Below are positions 11,295 to 23,171 of a stretch of DNA of 64,000 nt, in pieces. The DNA comes from Zeugodacus cucurbitae (taxonomy: Eukaryota; Arthropoda; Insecta; Diptera; Tephritidae). Below the pieces are notes generated by a model. It made no database searches and was not told where the DNA came from. It saw nothing but the letters and a program-made list of their open reading frames with translations. The stretch's first letter is position 1; each line of letters starts with the position of its first letter. The stretch lies in NCBI RefSeq assembly GCF_028554725.1, contig NC_071668.1, forward strand, positions 25,274,501 to 25,338,500, written 5' to 3'. Made by a program: the position numbers and the translations under genes.

Positions 11295-13060
11295 GAATGC
11301 TCCAACTACCAGCCCAGGGTTCAAGCGAAAAATCTAAACAAGGTATCTCTACTCGTTGTCCGTGTCAATGCCTATGGTTGTAAGAATTTAGAGGTTAGTA
11401 AGGCCGTAACGCCGCTGGTCATTTTGCGTTACCAGGATGCACCACTCGGAGACGACCCGCACTACATCCCTCTTTATATCAAATATATTCTGAAAATATC
11501 TTGAAGACTTATTCCAATAAATATAGAAAAGATACAGCCAAGCTAAGCGGCATAACTTGAGCAATTTTATACGACAAGTAAGATTATATCGTATAGCCGG
11601 ACCAGAATATGTAGTCATCAAAGAACCGTCCATCCCCATTCTTAAGACATTATCTTCAAATAAGAACAATAGCAATAATAAGATTCTGAAAGAACAGAGT
11701 TACAAACTTATTGTAAGTAGAATTTCGAATCACTTTCTTCAACATTATTAATTATACTTATTGATTTGAATTTTATTTAATCAAAAGGCTCTGTGAGCTT
11801 TCCCGTTTAGGTTGGAATCAGTTTTAAGAAAACCACTTGCGGCTCACATTCATAATTCACAAAGAATTTTGCGCAGTTCTACCTACTATTCCTACTATTC
11901 ACTTTACCATTATATTTACCGTTACATTTTAAAAGCAAGAACCTGTAATTACTTAATGAACTATTTAAAGGCAATAAACCGTTGTTTTATAATTTATCGC
12001 AAGTCGTTTAAAGAACTGCTGCTTCGCTGTTGTCTGTGGAATTAATAATTTAAAATTTATATGCAATATCAATATACGGTCACTGTATATGTATTTATGT
12101 ATATACAGTGCTGTGCGATCGCTTATTATGCAGCTGCTTTCAGGCAATGGCTACTCGCTGCTACGCCTGTCTCATAGCTGCCTCATTATTTGCATACTGC
12201 GTGCTCTGCTGATGACTCGGCAATATTATAAAGATGAATCATTAATGCAGCAGACGCCGCGTCGTCGTCGTCGTCGCCGATGCTAATAATGACTTTTTCC
12301 CCATCGTTAAATAAACGTCATCCCGTGTGATTTATTGAAAGTGAAGCTGCTTGCCCTTAGGTTAAAATGGCTGCCACAGACTGAGGCAACGCCCTTAGTC
12401 TTGCTGCAACTGTGCCACATAAATTATTGTAAAAATGCATAAAGCTTATATTAATATGGCTTGAAGGCGATGCCTTAAATTGTGTTACATACTGGAGTTT
12501 TTCAATGTGCGTATATAAAGCATTCTATGCTCTGAAGCAGTTAATTTGGTTTAAAATTGCACTATTTCACTAATGATGTGAGTCACTTTTTGCAAAGAAT
12601 TCGTAGAAAGTAGGACTTTATTTAAAGGAAACTTAATGCTTATCGATTGCTGATCTCATTCGCCAAATAATTCGTCACTTCACTGTGTTATTCACTTGAT
12701 ATTTGAGTTCATCACAGCATGTTCTCATCACAAACTGTCAGCCACTTCAGCATGTTAGCGACATGTTCACATAACAGAATGAGATATCGATAACAGAATT
12801 TGGAAGTGGCCATTTGAGAAAAGCATAAGTTGTTGAACGTATTCCTTATTGAAAACTAGTTTTCTCTTTGGGATTTTAAAGTCATGTTTCAAAGGTTTAA
12901 CATCCAGGAATTGGTACTACATATTCATACATACAACATATTCTTGAAAAACTTAAATATTCTATACCTAGATCCCACATTATGGATAATGTTCTCCTAC
13001 GATGTTAGTTCTGATAAACATCCTTATCTTGTTGATAGTCTATTGCTTCTTCCTCATCTA
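11295..13060. other. unassigned DNA with simple repeats
   Basis: No supported gene. It includes a trinucleotide (CGT)n run at 12261-12276 inside a short GC-richer patch (12110-12290), and a perfect hairpin at 12081-12110 listed separately. The GC-richer patch may be conserved regulatory DNA, but nothing in the sequence proves this. Confidence 0.35.
12081..12110. other. perfect 10-bp stem hairpin
   Basis: CACTGTATAT and ATATACAGTG are exact reverse complements separated by a 10-base loop. The stem is too short for a microRNA precursor, and no flanking element explains it. Confidence 0.6.
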
Positions 13061-13063
13061 TAT

Positions 13064-13597
13064 TATTCCATAAAACGCCGCACAAAGTATTCATATAGGA
13101 GCGTTCGTCAGAAGTCTTCAACGATCCTTTGGAATATTCATGCCTCTGGGTCTCATTATGTTCTATACCTCTCTGTTCATACATAACCTCGTCCGAATAT
13201 CACTTGATGTGTCCCTGAACCCGGTTTGGTTTGTAATCATTATTAAATTCGAAACAGAAATATTTTGATACAGTGAGAATGTCGATTGTAAGAATGCATG
13301 CGTTGAGTTTCCTACTTGGCATATTTCGCTTATTCCATAAAACGCCGCACAAAGTATTCATATAGGAGCGTTCGTCAGAAGTCTTCAACGATCCTTTGGA
13401 ATATTCATGCCTCTGGGTCTCATTATGTTCTATACCTCTCCGTTCATACATAACCTCGTCCGAATATCACTTGATGTGTCCCTGAACACGGTTTGGTTTG
13501 TAATCATTATTAAATTCTAAACAGAAATATTTTGATACAGTGAGAATGTCGATTGTAAGAATGCATGCGTTGAGTTTCCTACTTGGCATATTTCGCT
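13064..13597 (+). repeat. tandem duplication, 2 x 267 bp
   Basis: 13064-13330 is repeated immediately at 13331-13597 with only a few single-base differences. The first copy reads AACCCGG where the second reads AACACGG. Each unit begins at TATTCCATAAAACGCCGC and ends at GGCATATTTCGCT. There is no coding content and no mobile-element ends, so it is probably a recent local duplication. Confidence 0.95.
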
Positions 13598-14879
13598 GAG
13601 TGTACACACTTGAGCGTAGAATTTGCTATTTATCCATTAATGTCAAAAGGCATTCTCTCAAGTTGCTCGTGATTGACTTCGGTAAGCGCAGAGAGTATCA
13701 AGTTGACACTGTTAAGTAGATATTGAAGTTTGACGGACATTTCATATCCATGGATAGCCACTCGCTGAGAGTAATAAAGCAGTGGAGTGGAATCGCAAAT
13801 CGAATTCGATGCCTTCCAATGAAACGTGTATTTGTAATTGCAAGTAGTGGGGCTATTATACTCTCATGAAGCATACGTAAAGAAAAAACATATAATTATT
13901 AAATACAATTTAAGTATTTCGGATATATCGAATTTGCTTATAGCGTTCAAAAGTTTTCAACTGTCTCAGCGCATCGCCTCATGAGCTTCCACAATTAAGG
14001 AAAATATGGTATACTTCGTTCCCCTAAATTTAAACTTTCAACAAAGCAAGACTTAATGTACAACTTTAGTGGAGCTTACAATATTTTCGCTGAAAGCAAA
14101 GCTAACTCATTTCATGCCTACTTTAGTATTCCATTACAAAGCCGAGAATACCAAATATGGTGCAGTTACCAATTGACTTTTTGTTCTGTCGTCTTGCAGA
14201 GTTGCAGAGTTGTAGACTTGCAATCTTGTTGTGTGCACCAGAAATGCCATTCTCTTACTACCACAGATATCATTATATGTATGTAGAGGAAAGTGGCCAT
14301 GGTGAATATTTCCCATCGTATTTGGTACAGCTATTTGTGAGCGCCTATGTAACTCGGCGGCTCAGCCTGGTGTGGCATGCTTTGTTACTATTTCATATGT
14401 GTTTAAGTATACAATGATTGCGTAGAATATGCAAAGTGGTAAAATGGAAATGTTTATTATTTGGCCAACGGACCAGACACAGCTGTTTTCAATTGTGTCA
14501 ATTAACAGTATTTTATACTTTTATATATTGAAGATCCAGCGATCCATATTTAGAATTAAGAAATTCAGTAAAGTGGAAGAGAACAATCAACATGTTGTCC
14601 AAGAATTGCATACATCAATATACCATGTACGATATGTATATTATTAACTATTTAGTCCATAGAATCCGTATATAAATCTTATATATAACCTAGTTTTTTC
14701 GATCTAATATGATTTGGTGATGAGTACACCAATCTCGTTTTATGTGAGATAAATTGTCCATTATGTTGTCAAATGAGATCACTAATGATTTAAATCAGAT
14801 CACGGTTTCTTACATAAAAATATGATCCTTCCCCTTTTTTGCTCTTTATTCAATGCTTTATAAAAAGTGTTACAGTGAT
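13598..14879. other. unassigned DNA
   Basis: No supported gene. There is a short tandem GTTGCAGAGTTGCAGAGTTG-like stretch near 14198. Chance ORFs only. Confidence 0.4.
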
Positions 14880-15370
14880 GGGATTTAGTTAAAATATGTG
14901 CCGTTTCGTTCGATAATCTGTTCCATCCAGACGGCAACTTCATAATACCCCCCTCGTAGAAGCCCCCTCCTTAGTTGCGAAGATCTCGGACTGCCACTTT
15001 TCACAAGCATCTTTAGAGTTCAACTTTACACTAACAAGGGCGTTCGCCATGGACTACAGGTGGTAATCACTTTGCGCTATATCCGCGCTATATGGTGGAT
15101 ACGATAAGACCTCCCATCCGAGCTCCCGTAGCTTCCGACTAGGCAACAACGAAGTGTAGGGTCTGGCGCTGTCCTGGTGGAACATTACACCCTTCCCGTT
15201 GGGCAATTCTGGTATGGTTCTGGTTGGGCAATATTAGATGGTAGAATTAAGCGTCTGGCCATATGGGAGCAGCGCAGAGTGGATGATTCCTTTCCAATCC
15301 CACCAAACACACAGAAAAACCTTCTTGGCCGTCACTCCCGGGTTGGCTACTGTTTGGGACGGTATAAGTA
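14880..15370 (-). pseudogene. mariner transposase relic (DD34D type)
   Basis: Read on the minus strand, with several frameshifts, this is the C-terminal half of a mariner transposase: WDWKGIIH, then FHQDSARPYTS (second catalytic Asp), then a PPYSADIAQSDYHL-like block (third catalytic Asp region), then FYEGGIMKLPSGW. Mariner transposases cut and paste their element at TA sites. The N-terminal DNA-binding domain and first catalytic Asp were not found. Terminal repeats were not located, so the limits are approximate. Subfamily not assigned. Confidence 0.75.
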
Positions 15371-17259
15371 GTGTTTTCAGTATATGTAGCTTTAGTTAAT
15401 ATGTAACACTTTACAACACAGCTGGCAAGCGTTTACTCCATATTTGGCTCATTATTTTTAAAATAAGAAAGAAATTTAAATTATTTTACGTTTGAATTCT
15501 CATAAATGTATTAAAATAATATTCTCACACAACAGTTAGTTATAACAACAATTAAATGTAAGCTGCATTACTGCACATATCATATAAAACTTATGGCAAA
15601 ATGAGTGGTTTATGCGCTCTATAACACACATACACACAAATGCCAGTAAATATGCCGGCTTTTGCTTAATGCATTGCAAAAAATTCACCACAAAGAGTCG
15701 AACCACAACACAGCATGGCGTCGTCAGTGTTAAATTATGGCTGAGAAAAAACGACAGGTGATCGAATATCATCAGCATTCGTAAATATTGTAAATGCATT
15801 TCGTATAACTACATTTGTGCCAGCTATATAAGCGGTGCTTGTGCGTGTTTGTTGTATTTTTAAATTGTGACTATGGCAGTGCAGCAGCAGCTGCAAATGG
15901 CAAATGCAGCGTAGAGTACAACCAACACACACACGTATACAAACACGCTTGTGACAGACTGTCAGAATGTGTAAATGGCACAGTTGTTGCACGGTCGCTT
16001 CGTAAATTTTTCATGCCACATATTTATATGTAAGTGTATGTGGGGTATTTTTATACATATAATGTGTGTTTGTGTGTTTGCATCGGTTTTGTGGGTTCGA
16101 CTACTCTTCGTTTCCTGAATTTTTCGTTTTTTGGTTTCGCTTCATCTCAAGCATTTCACAGCTGTCACATTGTGTCAATGCGCATTACAATATTGGAAAT
16201 ACTACATTACAATGCTTATGCATACAAATTATGCTGCATATGCACAGCGTTGTGTGTCTATAGGGTCTATGTAACAAATACAAAATGTAAATATGTTTAT
16301 ATATTTTCATAAGCATATATTTATAATGATATTCATCTATATGTACAGAATTCGAAAGAGTGTTCCGCATATCTAAACTTGCTCTAAAGTCTATTTAAGG
16401 ATATTCGAAAAAATACGAAGTGAATACACTTCTATTCATATTTATATATGTCGAAGTATTTCGGTATAAACATACATGCATACATATGTATATATAATAT
16501 ATGGGTACGTGTCAATTTGAAGTTTTCAAGTCAAGCGTATTCGAAAAATGGAGTTATGCAGAAATAAACGAAGCATTCATGCACAAAAGTATAAAACAAT
16601 ATTTCTATTTGCATAACAACGCTGAGCAACGCCAGCGTCATTTTGCATATACATATATATTATGTATATACATACATACGTTCCTATTGATACGATTACG
16701 TAACAAGAGATGAAGTCTTACTTAAATGAATTCATTTGGCGAATATAAATACTATTTTATTTCGCAATTTCACAGACAAGAAAATAATTATTTTAAAATT
16801 AATTTTAAGTTTTAGTATAATTGTTTATACATTATTTCCATACAAAGAGTAGAGAGACACGTAATTTTCAAGAAGAAATAAAACGCATATAATTGTAATG
16901 CTATGGCCAAGAATTGAGCTTTATTATAAAGATAAGGGATAGTCATTATGCCTTTAAAATGATTTTGGGCAATTGAGTATAAATGAGGTACCAGTTGCTA
17001 ATTGGCATTATAATTCTGCATTATAAATATACATCTGAATTGAGTTTGTAGAAGCCAAGGATATAAGCAATGTCATCCAGTTTAAATTTTATCCCACCTA
17101 ATATTTACTTTTCATCTAATATCACATATCGTACGGTATATAAACCAAATAAATTTTTTTTTATTACAATTGTACCGAGTATACAATGATTAAATACCAA
17201 TAACAATTTAATTCTAATAAGTTAAAAATAATAATTAAAAGTTAATGTTAGAGAAATTC
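15371..17259. other. unassigned DNA
   Basis: No supported gene. It contains several short (TA/CATA)n tracts (near 16460-16500 and 16650-16675) and a CAGCAGCAGCTGCAAATGG patch near 15880. ORFs are rich in Cys, Tyr and His from TG/CA-rich DNA and look like chance. Confidence 0.4.
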
Positions 17260-17560
17260 ATTTGCTGCTACAGTTGCCTTGCCAGGTCTGAAGGCCTGTT
17301 ACGTTTCAGTCGGTTTTCCCTTTCAGCAGTTCCGATGAGTCTGGATGCCTCTTCATTTACATGCTGTCATTTTGGGAGTCTTTGCAAGTTTGGTTATTTC
17401 GTTTACAACTGAATTCACACCAAGACCACGGTGAAAGTCAGCAGATCTAATATACCAATAAGCATTAAATACAATACTGAGGATCTTGCTAATTTGTTAC
17501 CAGATTTGATGGTTTTCAACCCTCTTTATATCGGTCATTAACACTAACATCAGGGTTTTT
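17260..17560 (-). pseudogene. jockey-like RT, C-terminal relic
   Basis: The minus strand reads KILSIVFNAYWYIRSADFH, then GLGVNSVVNEITKLAK, then, after a frameshift, HVNEEASRLIGTAEREN. These match the conserved tail of jockey-type LINE reverse transcriptases: the NAPWYVRN-like motif, the DLGI...EEI block and the HxN...A tail. No poly-A or 3' end was located with confidence. Degenerate sequence up to about 17970 may be upstream RT, but I could not read motifs there. Confidence 0.65.
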
Positions 17561-18047
17561 ACCATTTCTTTTGATACATGATAGCCTTGAGTCAAACTGA
17601 GATCCTTACAAAAGGTAAGACCATAGTAATATATCCTTGATCCAGTTCAATTTAGCAACTGATACACATTGAAACCATTTTTTTACGCTGTCGATTTTAG
17701 AGTCAAGTATATAACGTGGCTCTCAATTTGTATCATGAACTCCTCTTTTATTTACTCAACCATAATTTTCGGTAAAACACCACTCGCCATTTCTAGCATT
17801 CCACAAACACTTTTCTAATAGAAAATCTACAATACGTCCGAAGTGACATAAGTTAGACTCTATCTCCAACTCTGGGTTAAAAACAAATTGAGTTTCTCCA
17901 TTTCACGATACAAATCGTTCGGTATATGCAGTAATCTTTACCACTATGTGACCATTTAGTCACCAATCAATCGTAGAGAAATGGAATTGACTGATCAAAA
18001 GCATATCGTTATTCTCCGTATTAAGCTCCGAAAAAGCCCTCTAATAC

Positions 18048-18446
18048 CCATGACAGAATGCGCAATAATCCGGATTAACTGATTCAATCGGGGTTATTTC
18101 GAGATTTATCTCAGTTAACTCCGTTTGTTAACTCCCATTTAATCCTCATAATTTTAGAGAGTTAGTAGGAGTTAGTGGCATTTTGGTTGGCAACATTGTT
18201 AAAAATGGTCGCTTTTGAAATGTTGTGAATGAAAACAAGCAATACTGACAACGGTTTTTCAATTATGTAAATGTAAACAAAAACATACTCATGCAATGAC
18301 AGAGCTAAATTCTTCTGGAGTGGAAGTTCTAATAATAACGAATTTATGTATATTATATGTAACTCGCCTTTCTGCCGTTTGTCACCTACAAATTTGGATC
18401 AGATTAAATGCGCAGTTAATCCGGATTAATTTTGCCGTCTGTCTAG
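18048..18446. mobile_element. MITE with palindromic inverted ends
   Basis: About 400 bp with inverted termini of about 30 bp. The left end reads GACAGAATGCGCAATAATCC and the right end, reversed, reads GACAGACGGCAAAATTAATC. Both continue into CCGGATTAACTG. The 14-bp perfect palindrome TTAATCCGGATTAA lies at 18416-18429, with a near copy at 18064. No ORF, so non-autonomous. Superfamily not assigned, and a clear target duplication could not be fixed. Confidence 0.6.
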
Positions 18447-19395
18447 GCTATAACTGTTCTTCAAATAACTGAATTTTTCCAGAATTGTTCGTTTACAATT
18501 CGAAACATAAAACACTGATAATAAATAATAAAGTGTCATATGTATAATCAGCAATGAAAGACATTGTTTTCCGACTTATATGCCAAATTTGAACTATTAT
18601 ACAACGCATGCACATATCTTAATGTAATAAACACCAAGTAGCACGTGGTCTAATTTGGAATTCTCACTCAGATCTAACTATTATACTAATATGTAATTAA
18701 CCAGACGAAAGATATTGGCATTCATTCATTTAACTGAACTAAACGATAGAGAGAGGTAATTCAGTGTTGAAAAGGTGAAGAGCAGTTGATAATAATCACC
18801 AGGCTTTCGTAGCCAAATTTAAAAGTTATTGATACTCTCCATAAACCACTCATAGGACTTTTGAATAATTAAAAGTTTTATTCAAAGTTAAACAACTATA
18901 TCTCCAAGGAAACTACAAACTCTCTTATAATGATATGGCAAACAAACTGGAATTTAATACTAAAACCAAGTTAAGAATGGTATACAGCATCTGCTTCAAA
19001 GCAGCAAGTGAACTGTACAAGTCAAGTCTCCTGAGCAACACTTCCATAAAGGGCCTTGAAAATGAACAGAAAGGAAACTTTTCTCTCACTTCGCTTTATC
19101 TTAAACTGTATTAAGTTTATCTAAATAACTATACTTGAGTAAGGAGATCCTATATCCAATGCTCGGTGTCAAAGAAGTGATAATTATTTCGTTGTTTTCT
19201 TCTTTCTATAAAGATGTGCTCGTTGCCTTTAATCAGGTTGTATAGTGGCAACAATTATAATTTTTACACAGATTTTTCTGTGGTAGTTCTTATGTTGCCA
19301 GCTGCGGTCACACAACACTTTTAAGCCAAGCCATTCATTACAGCAGCATTGTAAGTGCCTGTGAAATTCTTCGAAAATATGAATCGATACAAGTT
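18447..19395. other. unassigned DNA
   Basis: No supported gene or repeat end recognised. AT-rich. Confidence 0.4.
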
Positions 19396-20444
19396 TTAAT
19401 ACTCTCGCAACAAAAGTTGCTGAAGAGAGTATTATAGTTTTGACCACATAACGGTTGTTTGTAAGTCCTAAAACTAAACGAGTTAGATATAGGGTTATAT
19501 ATAACAAAGTGATCAGGGTGACGAGTAAAGTTCAAATCCCGATGTCTGTCTGTCCGTCCGTGCAAGCTGTAACTTGAGTAAAAATTCAGATATCTTAATG
19601 AAACTTGGAATACGTATTCCTTGGCACCATAAGAAGGTTAAGTTCGAAAATGGGCGGAATCGGACCACTGCCACGCCCACAAAATGGCGATAACCAAAAA
19701 CACATTAAGAGCTATAACTAAGCCATAAATAAAGTTATGAAAATAAAATTTGGAACATGGGATCGCATTAGAGAAGGGCACATTTGAATGTAATTTTTTT
19801 GGAAAAGTGGGTGTGACCCCTCTCCCAAATAGGTTTTTTGTATATATCTTGCAAACCAATAAAGCTATATAAACCAAACTTTCTGCAGTCGTTTCTTTTA
19901 GCCGTTTCCTTATACAGTCCAAAAATGAAAGAAATCGGATAATAACTACGCCCACCTCCCATACAAAGGTTAGGTTGAAAATGACTAAAAGTGCGTTAAC
20001 TCACTAACGAGAAACGTCAGAAACACCAAATATTACATAAGAAATGGCAAAAGGAAGCAGCATTGAGATTTATTTACAAAATGGAAAATGGGCGTGGCGT
20101 CGCCCACTTATGGGTCAAAAACCATTTCGCAGGAACTACTCGACAGATTCGAATGAAATTCGGTATATACTATTTTCCTGGCACCCTGATGACACGTGTG
20201 GAAAATGGATGAAATCGGTTCACAACTACGCCTACTTCCCATATAACTCAATTATGAATTCCATCTGATTCTTTCACTTTATAATGCATACATAAGGAAC
20301 CGATAAAGATAGCGAAATAAAACTTTACACAAATACTGTATTTGAGCTGTGACATCACTTGAGGAAAAATTGTCAAAATCGGAAAATGACTTTTCAAGGC
20401 CCCTGATATCAAACATGCCTAAGCGTAATTTTTCACCGAAAATA
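19396..20444 (+). repeat. family X repeat, copy B, left part
   Basis: Starts with the family 5' end (AATACTCTCGCAACAAAAG) and runs through the CCGTCCGTGC tract and the GC boxes, including GGGCGTGGCGTCGCCCAC near 20090. It breaks off at a TA dinucleotide where a DD41D mariner is inserted. Confidence 0.85.
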
Positions 20445-21375
20445 AAGGGTGATTTTTTAAGAGCTTGATAACTTTTTTAAAAAAAAAACGCATAAAATTT
20501 GCAAAATCTCATCGTTTCTTTATTTGAAACGTTAGATTGGTTCATGACATTTACTTTTTGAAGATAATTTCATTTAAATGTTGACCGCGGCTGCGTCTTA
20601 GGTGGTCCATTCGGAAAGTCCAATTTTGGGCAACTTTTTCGAGCATTTCGGCCGGAATAGCCCGAATTTCTTCGGAAATGTTGTCTTCCAAAGCTGGAAT
20701 AGTTGCTGGCTTATTTCTGTAGACTTTAGACTTGACGTAGCCCCACAAAAAATAGTCTAAAGGCGTTAAATCGCATGATCTTGGTGGCCAACTTACGGGT
20801 CCATTTCTTGAGATGAATTGTTCTCCGAAGTTTTCCCTCAAAATGGCCATAGAATCGCGAGCTGTGTGGCATGTAGCGCCATCTTGTTGAAACCACATGT
20901 CAACCAAGTTCAGTTCTTCCATTTTTGGCAACAAAAAGTTTGTTAGCATCGAACGATAGCGATCGCCATTCACCGTAACGTTGCGTCCAACAGCATCTTT
21001 GAAAAAATACGGTCCAATGATTCCACCAGCGTACAAACCACACCAAACAGTGCATTTTTCGGGATGCATGGGCAGTTCTTGAACGGCTTCTGGTTGCTCT
21101 TCACCCCAAATGCGGCAATTTTGCTTATTTACGTAGCCATTCAACCAGAAATGAGCCTCATCGCTGAACAAAATTTGTCGATAAAAAATTTCGAACCGAA
21201 CACTGATTTTGGTAATAAAATTCAATGATTTGCAAGCGTTGCTCGTTAGTAAGTCTATTCATGATGAAATGTCAAAGCATACTGAGCATCTTTCTCTTTG
21301 ACACCATGTCTGAAATCCCACGTGATCTGTCAAATACTAATGCATGAAAATCCTAACCTCAAAAAAATCACCCGT
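20445..21375 (-). mobile_element. DD41D (rosa-type) mariner, internally deleted
   Basis: The 931-bp element has inverted ends AAGGGTGATTTTTT (left) and ACGGGTGATTTTTT (right, read inward). Each side is flanked by TA (20443-20444 and 21376-21377), the mariner target duplication. Removing it restores continuous family X sequence (GAAAATA + TAGGTAAATC, compare GAAAATATGGGTAAATC in copy E). Full-length relatives should be roughly 1.3 kb, so about 0.4 kb is missing, all from inside the transposase gene. Confidence 0.9.
20551..21262 (-). pseudogene. DD41D mariner transposase, deletion-frameshifted
   Basis: The true start is the ATG at 21262-21260 (MNRLTNEQRLQIIEFYYQNQ), which runs only 34 codons to a TGA at 21160-21158. 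From about residue 25 an internal deletion joins the N-terminal tip, in a different frame, to the catalytic region FYRQILFSDEAHFWLNG. That region stays open to 20551. The catalytic residues are present: FSDE, FQQDGATCHTA, and CDLTPLDYFLWG with 41 residues between the second and third Asp, hence DD41D. The lost segment contained most of the helix-turn-helix DNA-binding region. The copy cannot make transposase but keeps both ends. Confidence 0.9.
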
Positions 21376-21377
21376 TA

Positions 21378-21452
21378 TAGGTAAATCTCTAAATAAAGTT
21401 CGAGAGTATAAAAGGTTCGGTTGCACCCGAATTTAGCCTTTCCTTACTTGTT
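21378..21452 (+). repeat. family X repeat, copy B, right part
   Basis: Short 3' remnant after the mariner. GGTAAATCTCT is followed after an internal deletion by the family 3' end: CGAGAGTATA, the GTTCGGTTGCACCCGAA stem-loop and the tail CCTTACTTGTT. Confidence 0.8.
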
Positions 21453-22559
21453 ACAGTTAAGATGACGGCATTTTAAATAGTCAACTTTCATGATGCGGAA
21501 AACAATTCGAATTCCAATATTAATAGAGTAAAATGAAAGAAGCATGGAAAACTGATATTTGCATTCATACATCTCCTGGAACGTAATCACATCTGCCTTA
21601 CCGCGCACACATCGTTACCGTTACATCTATACATACGATACATACGAGTATAAACGCTTGCATTAACCGCAGGCTTAATGTTGTAATAATTTATTGTTGT
21701 ATGCGTAAAGCAATCGCTCTTTGGCCAACGAAGCTTCCTATCTGTGCGATTAAAATACCAATAATAAGTCACTGTAATATTTCCCTTTAATTTCCTGTAA
21801 GATCTCTAGGCTTGATTGACTTTTAAATGTAATTCTGTGTATGTGAATGGTTGATGGCAGGCGAAAGATCGGAAGAGGTCGCGATTATTAAATATGCAAC
21901 ACGCACTTAACTCTCGACCGGAAAGGAGCAGAGAGTTGAGAGGTTGGCCATTTGCGCAGCAAGCATGAAGCAGACCGGCAATCGGATTGCAGTCTAATTA
22001 ATGTCCATTTCACTTTTGAAGTGGGCGATCAAGCGCACGCAGCCATATACAGACGCATAAATATGCTTACGGCTCTCTTTACTCCGCACGCGTGTCAAGG
22101 GTCACTTTTCCATTTAATGCACATGCAAATATGTTGTTACGAGTTTATTGCGAAAATAAAGTTGAAATAATTTGGTTGCAGTTTCAGATTGAGTAATTAA
22201 AATCATTCGTAATCTTAATTCGCATGAGATCATGGAACTTACCATTGCTGTTATAGGTAAGGTACTTAAAGGGTTAGGATATTTTAGTAGTTTTAAAGAG
22301 TACTGTTTTCTAGGAAGTACACGCCGAAATGAGGATATCTTAGCTAGTTAGCAATCCGATAAGACCAGAGCATATCATCACGTAGAATCTACAAACCATT
22401 ACGGATGTTTACTGGTTCTTGCGGTACACTCAAGAATTCTTGCGACCATCAAATGATTACGGATTTTTACTGGCTCATGCGGTACAGTAAAGAATTCATG
22501 CCACCATCAACCAAATCATTTAAATTTTACAGTTTAATAACACTTTGAAGTATATGCAT
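21453..22559. other. unassigned DNA
   Basis: No supported gene. A short near-repeat occurs at about 22395-22500: ATTACGGAT(G/T)TTTACTGG is present twice, about 60 bp apart, each followed by TTGCGGTACA or a similar sequence. The rest is unremarkable. Confidence 0.4.
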
Positions 22560-23171
22560 TTTTATACTCTCGCAACAAAAGTTGTTAAGAGAGTATTATA
22601 GTTGTATGTCATAAAACTGAACGAGTTAGATATAGAGTTATATTTATGAAAAAATTGTCGAAATCGGACTATAACTTTTCCATGTCCCGTATATCGAATA
22701 TGAAGAACTCAATGCCTTATGGTAATTTTTAACCGAAAGTATCGGTAAATCTCTCAGATATCTCAATTTAATTCAGAGGAAATCGTTTTCTTCTAATAGT
22801 ATGTCACTGCAACAGAAATGGTTAAAATAGGGTCATAACTTCCCCTAGCTCTCATATATGTAGCTAATTAAAAGATTTTCAAAAATACGATGGGCTTAAT
22901 AGCTTATAAATCGGTTAATATGTGAAATATCTTAGCCAAATTAAGTGAGCATATACTCTCAGATATAATGCATGTTGGTGATGAAAATGAGTGAAATCTG
23001 TTCATTAATTACCTCAGCCTATATATAGTATATGATGATTTTCGTTTTGCTATTGGACTTTATACAGAATATATGGGTCAAATTGTGTGTTGTCTTTATA
23101 AAAATATAACAATAAATTGCCAGAGTATAAAATGTTCGGTTGCACCCGAAATTAGCCTTTCTTTACTTGTT
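22560..23171 (+). repeat. family X repeat, copy C (internally deleted)
   Basis: Both family ends are present: TTATACTCTCGCAACAAAAG at the left; GAGTATAAAATGTTCGG, the stem-loop and CTTTACTTGTT at the right. The GC-box middle of the repeat is deleted, leaving about 610 bp. Confidence 0.85.

Noticed and set aside
13064..13597. Possible CRISPR-like or satellite array
   Set aside because: Only two long near-identical units with no spacers; the host is a eukaryote. It is a simple tandem duplication.
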